From: Litomosoides sigmodontis
Taxonomy: Eukaryota; Nematoda; Chromadorea; Rhabditida; Onchocercidae
Direction of reading: 5' to 3'
DNA length: 64,000 bases
Assembly (NCBI GenBank): GCA_963070105.1
Contig: OY718806.1
Coordinates: 6,655,865-6,719,864, forward strand
Positions within the stretch are counted from its first letter, which is position 1, and every line of letters starts with the position of its first letter. Position numbers and translations under genes: made by a program. This document shows positions 26,201-36,907 of this stretch, in pieces. The notes below the pieces were generated by a model that saw only the letters and a program-made list of their open reading frames with translations, had not been told where the DNA came from and did not search any database.

Positions 26201-26411
26201 ACCTCGACTTGTTGTTGTAGGAAAAAAAGCATTCCTTGCGTTGAGGAATCCATCAGAATCTTGGAAAATTTCGGATTTAATACATATGCTGCCATATTTC
26301 ACTGCCTTCCACTCTATCAATTTTTATTTTTTTTCCGGTTCGTACTTAAATTTTCTAAATCCTAAGTGAATTTACACAGAGATATGGGCGATAATAGGCG
26401 TTGAGCAAGCC
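20256..26411 (-). CDS. unrecognised multi-exon gene, partial model
   Basis: Minus-strand exon-like blocks with good splice sites and matching phases. Upstream group: 26411-26376, 26234-26168, 26046-25917, 25780-25695. Downstream group: 24149-24062, 22096-22016, 20425-20256 (stop TAG). Within each group the phases chain. Between 25695 (phase 1) and 24149 (phase 0) a linking exon is missing. Readable pieces are NNKSRCAVQSGTNSCY with N-glycosylation-type sequons following (NIS), FAMNPLINASIYQFFMKS, DWDEPRMTGEVMKRN, and a C-terminus with SWKYPLPACLKVNDVFSGY ending TPQPYR. Donors include AAAG|GTAAGA, TACC|GTAAGT and AGTG|GTAGGA. Paired Cys and sequons hint at an extracellular or membrane protein. 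FAMNPLINA is faintly like a GPCR helix 7 (NPxxY), but I would not assign it. The 5' end was not found. Confidence 0.4.
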
Positions 26412-27894
26412 CTGAGAAATAACAGTATTGAAACATAGCGTGAATTAATGGAATAGGAAAATATTGACGTCGTTGTTCATATGATCTTGATTTTTTGGCT
26501 TCCAGCAACTACCGTTCTAGTTTTTTTGTTCTTTTGTGACTTCATTTTTTGGCATTCGTCCAGCCCCGAAATTCTTAAACAAAAGGTGCCATTAAATCCA
26601 CAGCTAAAATTTAAATTTTGTTACAGTAAAGTACGGATTTTAACAGGTGCAGCAGTCTTTAGTAGAAGGAAGTTTAGAATTTAAGATGTTTAAGAAGGAA
26701 TGCTGGCTAGTGATGTTTGTTTAAGCTTGTAAGTTGTATAAACTGAGGAACATTTTTCGCCATCACACAGTCAATATTTTGTTTCATTTACTTGACGTCA
26801 TTTTAAAGGATTTAGAGGCTTTGTGGAACTATTCGTTTGATATGATTTGGCACGTAATGAGCGTTAATGATAGAAATATTTGGTTGAAGATAAAGAACGA
26901 AATTGACCGGCAGAGATAAAGTGAGGTTTTATTCTTTAAACGGAAGTGAGAGTGATATGAAAGAATTACGTATTATATCGTCTACGTGGCCAGTTGCAAG
27001 AATGTTGTTAATTTCATTGCTTTCGAAATATTAATTTCGTTTGGGTTATGGTAGGATGTTTGAACGAAGTTCTGTCAAAGGAATTATTCAAAAATTCCTA
27101 AACCGAATAATTTATGTGAACAGTTTTAATTCAAATCATTTGAAATCCGAGCCATTTTCTGCAGGCAAAGGAGAGGAGAAGACTAGGAGCAGTTACAGGT
27201 GTGCATTAAACAAACTTTAATCTAAAGCATCCTTTTTTTCTCCATCTTTTTTCCGCTTCATTTCAGAGCAACGAGTTGCATTGAAATACGCTTTATGGTC
27301 ATTTTATTTGCGGAACTAACGATACGATAAACAGGTTATGGGGTCGTTGGATATATAAACCTGATAGCGAACAAAGAAAAGCCAGGTCATTTGAAAGGTG
27401 AAAGTAAGAGTGAGTGTGAGATTACTGAATATAAATCATTAGCGGTATTCCTTAGGAGCGTACATCAAAAAAAAACAGTGCACATTACTTCACTGAGGAT
27501 TCACACAGAGAGATGGCATTGAGATTAAAGATAGGCCAGCTTTATATTATTTCGAGTTTTGCAAAATTATTTCCAGTTTGCGCCGCCTTCCCTTTTCGAA
27601 CATTTTCTCTTTAAAAGAGCAAAAAATAAATTAAAATTTCCACAGAGTTGTGCACTACGCTTTTTTCGTCTGCCTCTTTCTAGCCGTTCAGCTTATTGTT
27701 GGAAGTTACACTGCCGCTGTTCGACACTTCCTTAGTTAACACTAATTAATTGTTAAATGCTTTGCTTACATCCCTTAAATGTAATGACACTTTATTCATC
27801 AGTGAACTCCAAATCGGAAATATGTTATCGCGTTTTTTACATTTTTTTAAACACATGTACTGCTGCTTGTCTTCACTTCTTCAACCGGCAGCTA

Positions 27895-27947
27895 CACACA
27901 CATACACACACACACACGCACACACACACGCACACACACGCACACAT
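27895..27947. repeat. (CA)n microsatellite, interrupted
   Basis: CA dinucleotides with TA and CG interruptions. Apparent ORFs rich in His and Thr here are repeat translations. Confidence 0.95.
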
Positions 27948-28184
27948 TTCACTCACTGCTTCTCTGTCTGTGTGCCATTGGTATGTTTGTCTACGTGGTC
28001 GTAGGTGTGCGTGTATGTGTGTGCATGTGTGTATGTGTGTCCTATTCAATACATTCTGATGGAGGTATAGAGTGATGTGTACGAATTCGTGTCTGAGATA
28101 CTATTACGACTACCATTAGCAGTATTAGCTTTCACTGAACGTGAAGCGAAGTTTTTCATTGCTTCGTCTTCCGCTCCTTTTGTA

Positions 28185-28186
<2 letters not shown>

Positions 28187-28232
<46 letters not shown>
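28187..28232. repeat. (TG)n microsatellite
   Basis: About 22 TG units, roughly 110 bases upstream of the ORP start codon. Its closeness to the start places it in the 5' UTR or promoter. Confidence 0.95.
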
Positions 28233-28235
<3 letters not shown>

Positions 28236-28343
28236 GTATGCTTTCACAGCAACAGTGGAATGTTTTCAGGCACACTGATGTGGTAAAGGATTAGTGCATG
28301 ATAAATGAATGATAGAAATAGCTGAGGAAGCGCTGCACGAAAT

Positions 28344-30892
28344 ATGGCTATGACGAATTCGGGCTTAGGCCCGGCTGAAGCGTCATCACATTTGGAGCAG
28401 AGGTCAGCCAGTACAGCTAATGATAATGAAAATACTAATGATCGAAAGGCAAACTTGAAGGTTTCGTTTCTCGCATTTTTAAAGCAAAAATTGGACTTTT
28501 ATGTATCGCGCATTACTTTGACAATTTAAATTTCTCTTATTTATGTCATACAATTACATCCTCCAGTTACTAATTTTTTATTTTTTTCTTCGAAATACGC
28601 ATGATCCAACAAGAAGAAAATGTATAGACTTAAACATCTATTTTTTTTTTAATAAAATTCGGTTTTCCTAATAGAGTTTGAATTTCGTTGTAATAATTGT
28701 TTTAATGGTTTAGGAGTTAGGTTTTTCTCGAATAATATTAGCGGAATTAAAATTTTTCCTCTCCCTAACGGCTTGTTTAAATCTCAATTGATCTTCAGTG
28801 GATCAACAGAGCAAACAGTCCTGAAAAAGCCACCATCACTTTCTTAGAGCAAATATTCTGCTTTTATATTATTTTTTACTTGGTTTAACACTTCCATTTT
28901 CCGGCAACTATAAAATATTACATTCAAGTCAGCATATGAGAAATCAAATGTTTGCCTATTAGTTCGATACGGCGAAGTTTTTTGTGGAAATATTTTTGGG
29001 GCATAAGATTAGAAATTTTAACTTTAAGTGTAGGACTAGAAATGATTTTAATTTTTTAGAAACAAAAGCGGGAATACCGTGATGAGAAAAAGCGGGTTAC
29101 ACGAGAGCTCCTTACAGCTTTGCATGATCCAACAGTTGTTATTATGACTGATTGGCTTAAAGTTCGTGGAACCTTAAGGAAATGGAATCGGTATTTTTGT
29201 ATTCTGAAGCCCGGTTTACTGCTTGTTTATAAAAGCAACAAAGTGGATAAGGTTTCACGTTCACAATCGTTTATTTATCATTGATCTATTCATTGACAAG
29301 TTGTTGAAAAAACAAGGAGTGTTGTTAACCTTATTCCCCAAAATACTATTACAGTTATAGTGATTTGGTTCATCGAGTATTCATCTCTTGGGAGAACAGA
29401 TTATGTTATACTGTAAATGGATTTTAATGGGTTTTTTTCGTCATCGTTTCAACCCAACTTTTTATTACTTTTTAAGCCTGGCCATTGGATTGGAACTGTA
29501 TTGTTGAGCAGCTGTGAGTTAATTGAAAGACCATCGAAAAAGGACGGATTTTGCTTCAAATTGTTTCATCCAATGGATCAGAGCATATGGGCAACACGTG
29601 GACCGTTAGGTGAGAGTCATGGTGCGGTTACAATCCAGCCTTTACCAACTACTTATTTGATTTGTCGAGCACCATCTGAACAGGTAATAATAGCTAACTG
29701 TTTTATGTTACTTCTGTCCTGGATCCTGTTATTTTATAGCTCATCTGTACTTCATAGACAAATTTGGTTCTTGATACTCTTACTGGAGTTCCAAGAGTAA
29801 CTTGTTTTCTGGATCGCTGAAACTGTGAAACTGATGGATTGTTTTTGTCGAGAAATTAAGATTCCATTTTAATGCGTTTACTTTTGTTTAGGTGGGTGGA
29901 TGTTGGATGGATGCTTTGCATTTGACTCTCCGCTGTAGTGGTCTATTAATGAGGACCATGTGTAAAGTAAGGCTTTAATTCTTAAAATTTTCAGAGTGAA
30001 CATAGCCAGTGCAAGAAAATATCGAATACTGCATATTTGGTGGTTAAGCTGTTCAATTTAATGTGCATTTTCGTAAATGCGTGAGAGAAAACAAACAGTT
30101 TTCTTCTTGTTGTTCTCTTGTTGAAAATTTAGCTCTCTGACTATAATCGGAAAGAAGAAGAAAGAACCATCGATGAACAGAACGGTTTCGGCGATATTTC
30201 ATACAGTGGCACAATTGAAAGTTCTCAAGAATTCAGCGAAGTTGAAGCGGAAAAACATTTTGATGGTTAGGAAGTGTTGTTTTTTTGTTTTACTCGTAAC
30301 TGCTGGACTTTATTTTAAGCATCAGTTACTCTTTGGTTTGTTTGGAATCGGGTTTGAATGAGCACTTTCTCAGTTTTTATATTTGCGAAATGAAATCTTC
30401 TATGAAGGCTTGAATAATGATACTGATCGGGCAACATCGGGTAGTGATAATGGAACTATTGATCGCGAAGAAGAGAGCTCATACATCCAGTCAGATCCAG
30501 AGCAGGTTTGTTTACTTTTTAGCTTGTCATTTCAGTATTGAACATTGTGGAGTGGTTCTGATTTATAAAAAACAAAAATAAGAGGTGCTGTCAGAAGAAT
30601 TCAGGATTACTGTTGCTTTAACGCCTAACTTCCAAGATTTTATTTAGTTTGGCCCAACTGTACAGGACGAAGATCTTGCCGATGAAAACAAAAGCCTTTT
30701 ATGGAGTTTGCTGAAACAAGTACGTCCTGGAATGGACCTTTCAAGAGTTACTTTGCCCACATTCATTTTGGAACCGCGTTCTTTCCTCGAAAAACTTTCA
30801 GACTTTTATTACCACTCATATATTATTGCCGAGCAAGTTTTCTGTTTTTTCATTAAAGATCGTAACAAATATTTTGTACCATAAAAGGAGAA

Positions 30893-30959
<67 letters not shown>

Positions 30960-33900
30960 TTTCGCCTTATTTAATTTGTAAGTTTCGAATACTATAATTA
31001 GAGATCAGAAAGATTTTTTTTATTTTGTATGACATTGTAGAGCTGCTACTGAGGGTGATCCTTTACGGAGAATGGAGACCATTATAAAGTTTTATTTGAG
31101 TGGATTTTATAAGAAACCAAAAGGTTTGAAAAAGCCGTATAATCCGATATTAGGCGAAACATTTCGGTGTAAATGGGAACATCCCGACAATTCGACATCT
31201 TACTACGTTGCTGAACAGGTAGCTGTTTCCATCTTTATTGCATTTTCTGAGTGGTTTTTTCTGGAAATTTTTTGAGCTGAAAATCGGAATTATTTTATAC
31301 AATTGTTTATTGTGATCTTATTCCAGTGATTTATAAATGAATTTTTAGTGTGACTTCAATAAATTTAGCAATATATGTTAAGAATTGTTTGGGCTGTCGA
31401 ACGAAGACATTACTAAATTTTTCAATGATCAAATTTAGTGCAAATACCAAGTAAATAATAGTTGAACTACATTATTCATAGGATCACAAAATCTATTTTT
31501 GAATCAAATCTCTTCGTTTCAGGTCTCTCATCATCCGCCGGTCTCGGCCCTTTTCCTAACGAATCGAAAAGCAGGTTTCAATATATCGGGTACAATACTA
31601 GCAAAAAGCAAATATTACGGCAACAGTTTATCGGCTATGATGATCGGTGACGTACGAATAACGCTTTTGCAACTGGGTGAAACATACATTGCTACTCTTC
31701 CATATGCTAGCTGTAAGGGTATCATGTTTGGAACATTGTCAATGGAGTACGGTGGCAAGGTCAGTCTCTTTTCATTTTTAGTATTTCTAAGTTTTTAATG
31801 ATCTGAATCCAGAAATAAATGATTAAGAGCAATTTATGAATTTATAACTTCTTAAAATGATATAAGAATCCGAATTTTAGCTAGAAATATTTTTTAATGA
31901 AATTATAAAACGATTAATTATTGTCAGCGACTATATTAAAAGTTCATTTGAGGTAAGAATAGAGTGCAATCGTACCGATTACGTATGCGAACTTGATTTC
32001 AAACTAAAGCCGTTTATTGGAGGAATGGCGAATCTTATTGCGGGTGATATCAAATGTAAAAAGGAATTGGTGGCACATATTGAAGGAGCTTGGGATGGCG
32101 AAATTTATATAAGCGAAAAGATAAACATTAATCTTTTGAAGCATCGCCATTGGTTGATGAAACATTGTGCGGTCGTTCATTGCAGTTATTCCTAATTTCC
32201 ATTTAATGATCAGAGAAGAATATGACTTTAAGTTTGCCAGCATTGCACCGTTTTTAAAGTTTCAATGTTTTTAGATTATTATAACATTGTCAGAATCTTT
32301 ATTGCAAGGATTGCTAAAGGTCAAACGAAATCGCACCAAAAATGAAATGTCATTGCAATCAATATGTAGATATTAATAGTCATCGGGTTTATTCGAAAAT
32401 AGGAATCTTGCAGGATGTAAAGACACTTTTATGGTCACCAACACCTGATGTAATTGCAAAACGACTTAAGCGTTATGAAATTCTTTTGGAAGAGCAGGAT
32501 GAATGGGAATCAAAAAAGTGCTTATTTTCTCATTCTAGAAATTTTTGACCTTCAGTGTGGTAGGTAAGGACTGAAATTATTAGTCTTTAGTTAAGGTTAT
32601 GGTTGAAAGTAAGTGAAGCGATAACTAATGATGATCAGAAAGCTGCAACGGAAGAAAAAAGTAAATTAGAAAATGAACAGCGCGCTCGCATTAAATCTGA
32701 AGTACGCCACAAGCCTAAATGGTTCAAACAGGATTTGCTGTCAAAAAATTATGAATATATACACGCTGAGTTAGTAATTATTCTGTTTATTAAAATTTTT
32801 TAATGATATCAATGTTCCTTCTTTTTGTGAGCAGTATTACCATTATTCCGAAACATATTTCAACTGCAGTTAAAAGAGCGGAAATCGATATGACTTAGTA
32901 GTTTGCCAAGGTAGTGATATAAAAGTGTTTTGTAGTTTAGGAATTGTCCATAAAGAAATAATGTTCCTTAAATTATACTTAAAATCTCACTCAATTTTAA
33001 TAGTCTTTTATTGCTATGTTTATACTTGATATTAAACGTTTCGTTTGTCAGAAAGACGTAGTAACATAGCAAAGACTTTTTAAAAGTATTCATTTATAGT
33101 TATCAAGCGTGGGATGAAAATAATGATATTCGTCAAATTGAACACGGTTATGTGATACGAACAAAAACTAAACATGGAACCAAGGGACGGTCTGCTTCAC
33201 CGAGTTCATCCTCAGTGCAGCAAGGACAGTCTGAAGATTCTGACTTACCAGGAGGTGTATTACTTCTTTAGTGTGATAGAAAGTTCGAGTTTTTGCAACA
33301 AGTAATTTCGCAGAACTCCCAAACTTGTCAGGGAGTTTTAAAGTGTAATAATAAATTTTTTATGCCTAAACTTTCCATTCTAAAGCATTCTTGTGTTTTC
33401 GAAGTCTGCTTTCTTTCCTGATTAGTTTTTAATTTTGCAAAGAATTTTCGGAACTGTTTCATATTATTTTAATTTAACAGATAAGCGATACCACCGGACG
33501 AAAAGACAACGTAGTTCACAAGACATTGATCGTTTACAACAAGTGCAAGCAAGGCTTTTTATCGAATTTTTTAAATGTTTCGACTGACACATAATTAATT
33601 ATTCAGTTTTGTATTCTCAGATATCTAAACTTTTAAGTCTTTAATGACCATAACTTCGAGTGGCCTTTCTTTATTTAAACTCCTTTGAGTGAGAAATAAA
33701 ATTTGGCTCTTACGTATTTACGAAAAATAGCTATAATAACTTTACGATTTTCACATCATTGGTTCAATAGTTTATCTGTATTTTTTTAAGGATACTCTGG
33801 ATCATGCTGTGCAGTTATTAAGGCGTTTAGAAACAAACTTTGAAAACAGAACGAGTGTAGCCGTGACAAAACGACAACTAATCGTTATTATGGTTCTTTT

Positions 33901-33976
33901 CGTAATTCTTCATGTTATCCTGCCTCTTTTTTTCGGTTCATTGCACAGACCTATGGATATTCCTCCATACTGTTAG
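28344..33976 (+). CDS. ORP5/ORP8-type oxysterol-binding-related protein, ER-anchored
   Basis: Lipid-transfer protein; vertebrate ORP5/8 exchange phosphatidylserine for PI4P at ER-plasma membrane contacts. Exons: 28344-28460, 29060-29251, 29477-29683, 29892-29966, 30133-30265, 30408-30505, 30648-30832, 31041-31218, 31523-31759, 31953-32171, 32414-32517, 32596-32769, 33100-33254, 33481-33542, 33791-33976; 773 aa. A PH domain spans about 70-195 ([16 protein letters not shown]). An acidic linker follows, then the ORD from about 290, with [40 protein letters not shown] and the signature EQVSHHPP (about 394-401). A C-terminal hydrophobic helix (about 741-761, [19 protein letters not shown]) is the ER anchor that sets ORP5/8 apart from other ORPs. 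Intron 7 uses a GC donor. The exon 10 end (32171, GCG|GTCGTT) is a weak donor and adds about 16 residues absent from vertebrate homologues. Confidence 0.93.
30899..30951. repeat. (TA)n microsatellite in ORP intron 7
   Basis: About 26 TA units, bounded by GAGAAAAAGG on the left and CCTTTCTCTTTC on the right. These are near-complementary, so the whole could fold as one hairpin. Confidence 0.95.
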
Positions 33977-34956
33977 TTTTCATTTTATGAAATTTATAAA
34001 ATTTTTTGGTGCAGTGCAGATCATATTGCATATCAGTTTATGCATTGACGTAACTGTTGCAGTTCCGGTTTCACAAGTCGTTTGTTTGTTTGTGGTCGTT
34101 ATCGCTGTGAAAAATTTTTTTTCTTTAAAACTATCACCTTTTTATAATTGTAATATTGGATTGTTTTAAAAAGGATTGTAGTTTTTCCATATATCCTACG
34201 AATAAATTTCTTCGAACTTGTTATTGAATAACCTTTTTGCGTCAATTAAAGTATCTTCAGCTCCTGTTTAATTATTGTATATTCATATATGTGAAGGAGC
34301 GCTTAATTCATTTGTTATTTTTCTCCATTCCTTGACTTTCACGTAGCAATTATTCACAAACGAAAAATATGTTAACAGAATATGTTAACAGATGGCACAT
34401 CAAATGTAGTCATCTTCTATGATATCAGAATTGCTTTACTGTATTTTCTGAAATTTCATTTCTTAATGAAATTATCAAATTTCCAGGATTTGTCTCCAAA
34501 TATTTTGAGATACTTGCGAAGCATTTCCAGGGTAAGTGGTGGGTCTGAGGATCGCTATCCGCTGGACTAAGCGCTAGATCATCATTGAAGGTGTTAAAGA
34601 AAATAAATTTATTCATTAACAAGTCAGTAGCTGACAAAGTCGCAAAATACGATAAATACATACAGCATTGGTGCTATTTCTTATAAATCATTTACAAATA
34701 TGAACGTTATTCAAATCCTGATTTCGAAATGACATGTTATTTTACCCTCATTCTTTTGCTTATTTAAATAATAACTGGTGTAGCAACACCTAAGAGTGCA
34801 TTTTATTACTGTTTTTTGACGTTAATTCAGATAATATGTTAGGTAAGTAGATTAGTCGTTAACGTGTAACAGGATGAATGCAATAAATAAGTGTTTGATT
34901 AGGCATTACATAAAATAAGGCACATTTGATAGGGATGTGTAGCTATTAATGATATT

Positions 34957-36907
34957 TCATTTGCTTTTATACCAACTATCGACAAGAGTTCCACTATCAT
35001 CAAACCATGCAATATAACCACACGTTGCTTTCCCCTTTAGACCAAATAGCGAAATTTGATCACAACGTTCGCCGTCAATTCCAGTTGAATTTTGAGCCTT
35101 AAGCCAACATGCAACAGAATTTCGTATTCGATCTCTTTGAATAATTTAAACCATAAAATAAAAAAAAATACAGTCTGAATATTGTTTTGAGATTTGAAAA
35201 GTTACGACTGAAAGAAAATGATAAGAAAATAAAAGTGAAAAGGAAGATGAGAATCGCCTGAAGCAAGAAAGATTACTTGATAATGGAAATGATTTACAGA
35301 ACAGTCCAGATGACCACAATGACCGTGATTGTCGTATCGACAGTAAATATTGTGTGCGGTGAATGCACCCATCCACCGACCACTCCATGTGCATTCAGAT
35401 GGATCACTTCTAAAATCAAAAAAGCTGAAGATGGAAATTAAAGCACTAAATAACCAAACTGACAATAGGTGACTCTTTGATTATTTTGGTAAACTCTTAT
35501 AAAGCAGATGAGCTAAAATACTATTATCAGTAGAGATAAGTGAGAAATATACTGCTACATGTGCTAGAATCTTTCTCTTTCAAATAAAGATGAGCTTACT
35601 TGCAGCAAAAACGTTTTTTGAAATTTCCACCCAAAATGGTGCTACACGGCTCGCCAAAACTTGGATCCGGTTTACATATTCCGGCAAACCACCAATTACT
35701 GCAGCGTCCATTGCTGCTCCGGATGTAGTCGTATTCTGCTTGACAGTGTCCGTTACAAAATGGAGCTGTACCGAACCACTTACAACCACCGTCCGAAGGA
35801 TATGGATGGTAACTCGTCAAATCCGAAACTGCTTTAGCTGTCATTCCTTAAAGCAACCTTTTTTGGGCAAAAATGGAAGGTGTTTCTCGAAATTTGAAGC
35901 AAAATAAAGCGGAAGAGAAGTGCAAATGGAAACACTTGCACAGTGTTGGTGGTAAAATCTATAATTCCCTTTTGAGACTAAATATGATTTTTGATGTCAG
36001 AGACATCAAGATTTCAAACTGGAAAATTTTGGGAATTCCCGACCTCTACATTGTAGACATGCTCCTCGTCATCTCATATTAAGAAGGCAATATAAGCGAA
36101 TATTATGCATTACATATGAGAAGAGATCGTAACGCTTCGACACGAAGTCTAGCAATGCAGTAATTTAGGGTAATTCCTACCATTATGATGGACAGATAAT
36201 TTAGATTACCTTTCTTCCCATACATATAATACTTTGCAGATATTTTCCTTTACAGCAACCACTACGAAAATTGATAACAAGCGTACCAATGATGCCGTGA
36301 AGAACGGTCTCAATTACTGGCTCCGCATCCTTCTTCACACGTACGTGTCTCTTCTCACGTCCTAAGCTTACCTTTTATTTTTTTTTCAAAGTAATTTCAA
36401 ACCCTTTCCAAAAATTTGTGAACATCCCCAACCTTCCCACAATTTTTTACACTTGCCACGTCGTTTTCAAACATATATCTACAATTTCAAGTGCAAGGAA
36501 TTTAAGAAAAGTCACAACAGTTTACCAATGATGCCGGTTACAAAAGCACCGACAAGTGGCGTGCTTAGTACTCCAACGTCCCGACGTACTCGTTTCACTG
36601 TTATGCCTAAATAAGAATCGGTTTAGAAATTGATGCTAAAATACTCATTAAATTGATGAGAAATTCTGTATAGATTAGTATTTACCATTTCATTTCATTT
36701 TTAAGCTATCCGCTCCTTGATTTTACAAAACCGAAAGTAACGATTAAATGTACCGTTTGAACCTTCAAGTACATTGTTGTCATTTGCACCGTCTGAATTT
36801 ACTATTCTTTCATCAAAATGAGAACTGCCAGTTGTCCAAACAGAAGCCTCATTTATAATGAAGAATAACACAGGGAACGACTGATACAGCGAAGTTAATG
36901 ATGACAT
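34957..36907 (-). CDS. secreted cysteine-rich protein with furin-like sites
   Basis: Exons (minus): 36907-36754, 36606-36526, 36361-36287, 35846-35600, 35409-35277, then a terminal exon from about 35134 to 34957. The N-terminus (SFPVLFFIINEASVW) resembles a signal peptide. Exons 2 and 3 are paralogous: each has a proprotein-convertase-type site (RVRRD; REKRH) and ends HGIIG or TGIIG at the same phase-1 donor. Exon 4 holds an eight-Cys module with CKWFGTAPFCNGHC and ending KKRFCC. Exon 5 (ECTWSGRWMGAF) adds four Cys. The first five exons chain in phase (230 codons). Exon 4 could also start at 35837, in the same phase. The terminal exon has two readings: phase 0 gives NTKFCCMLA and an early stop, while the longer frame (VACWLKAQ, KATCGYIAWF, stop at 34957) needs a one-base phase change. 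I infer a secreted precursor cut at the basic sites; no function is assigned. Confidence 0.7.

Larger units (their letters stand above)
26412..28343. other. interval between unrecognised gene and ORP gene
   Basis: Holds (CA)n at 27895-27947 and (TG)n at 28187-28232. I see no well-supported exon; a weak three-block plus-strand reading at 26481-27330 is discussed under rejected items. The ORP promoter and 5' UTR should lie at the right end. Confidence 0.35.

Noticed and set aside
26481..27330. Three-block plus-strand reading (26481-26646, 27165-27198, 27267-27330) with a hydrophobic N-terminus
   Set aside because: Phases match, but the middle block is 34 bases, the product resembles nothing known, and two phase matches can occur by chance. 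It also lies against a minus-strand gene model.
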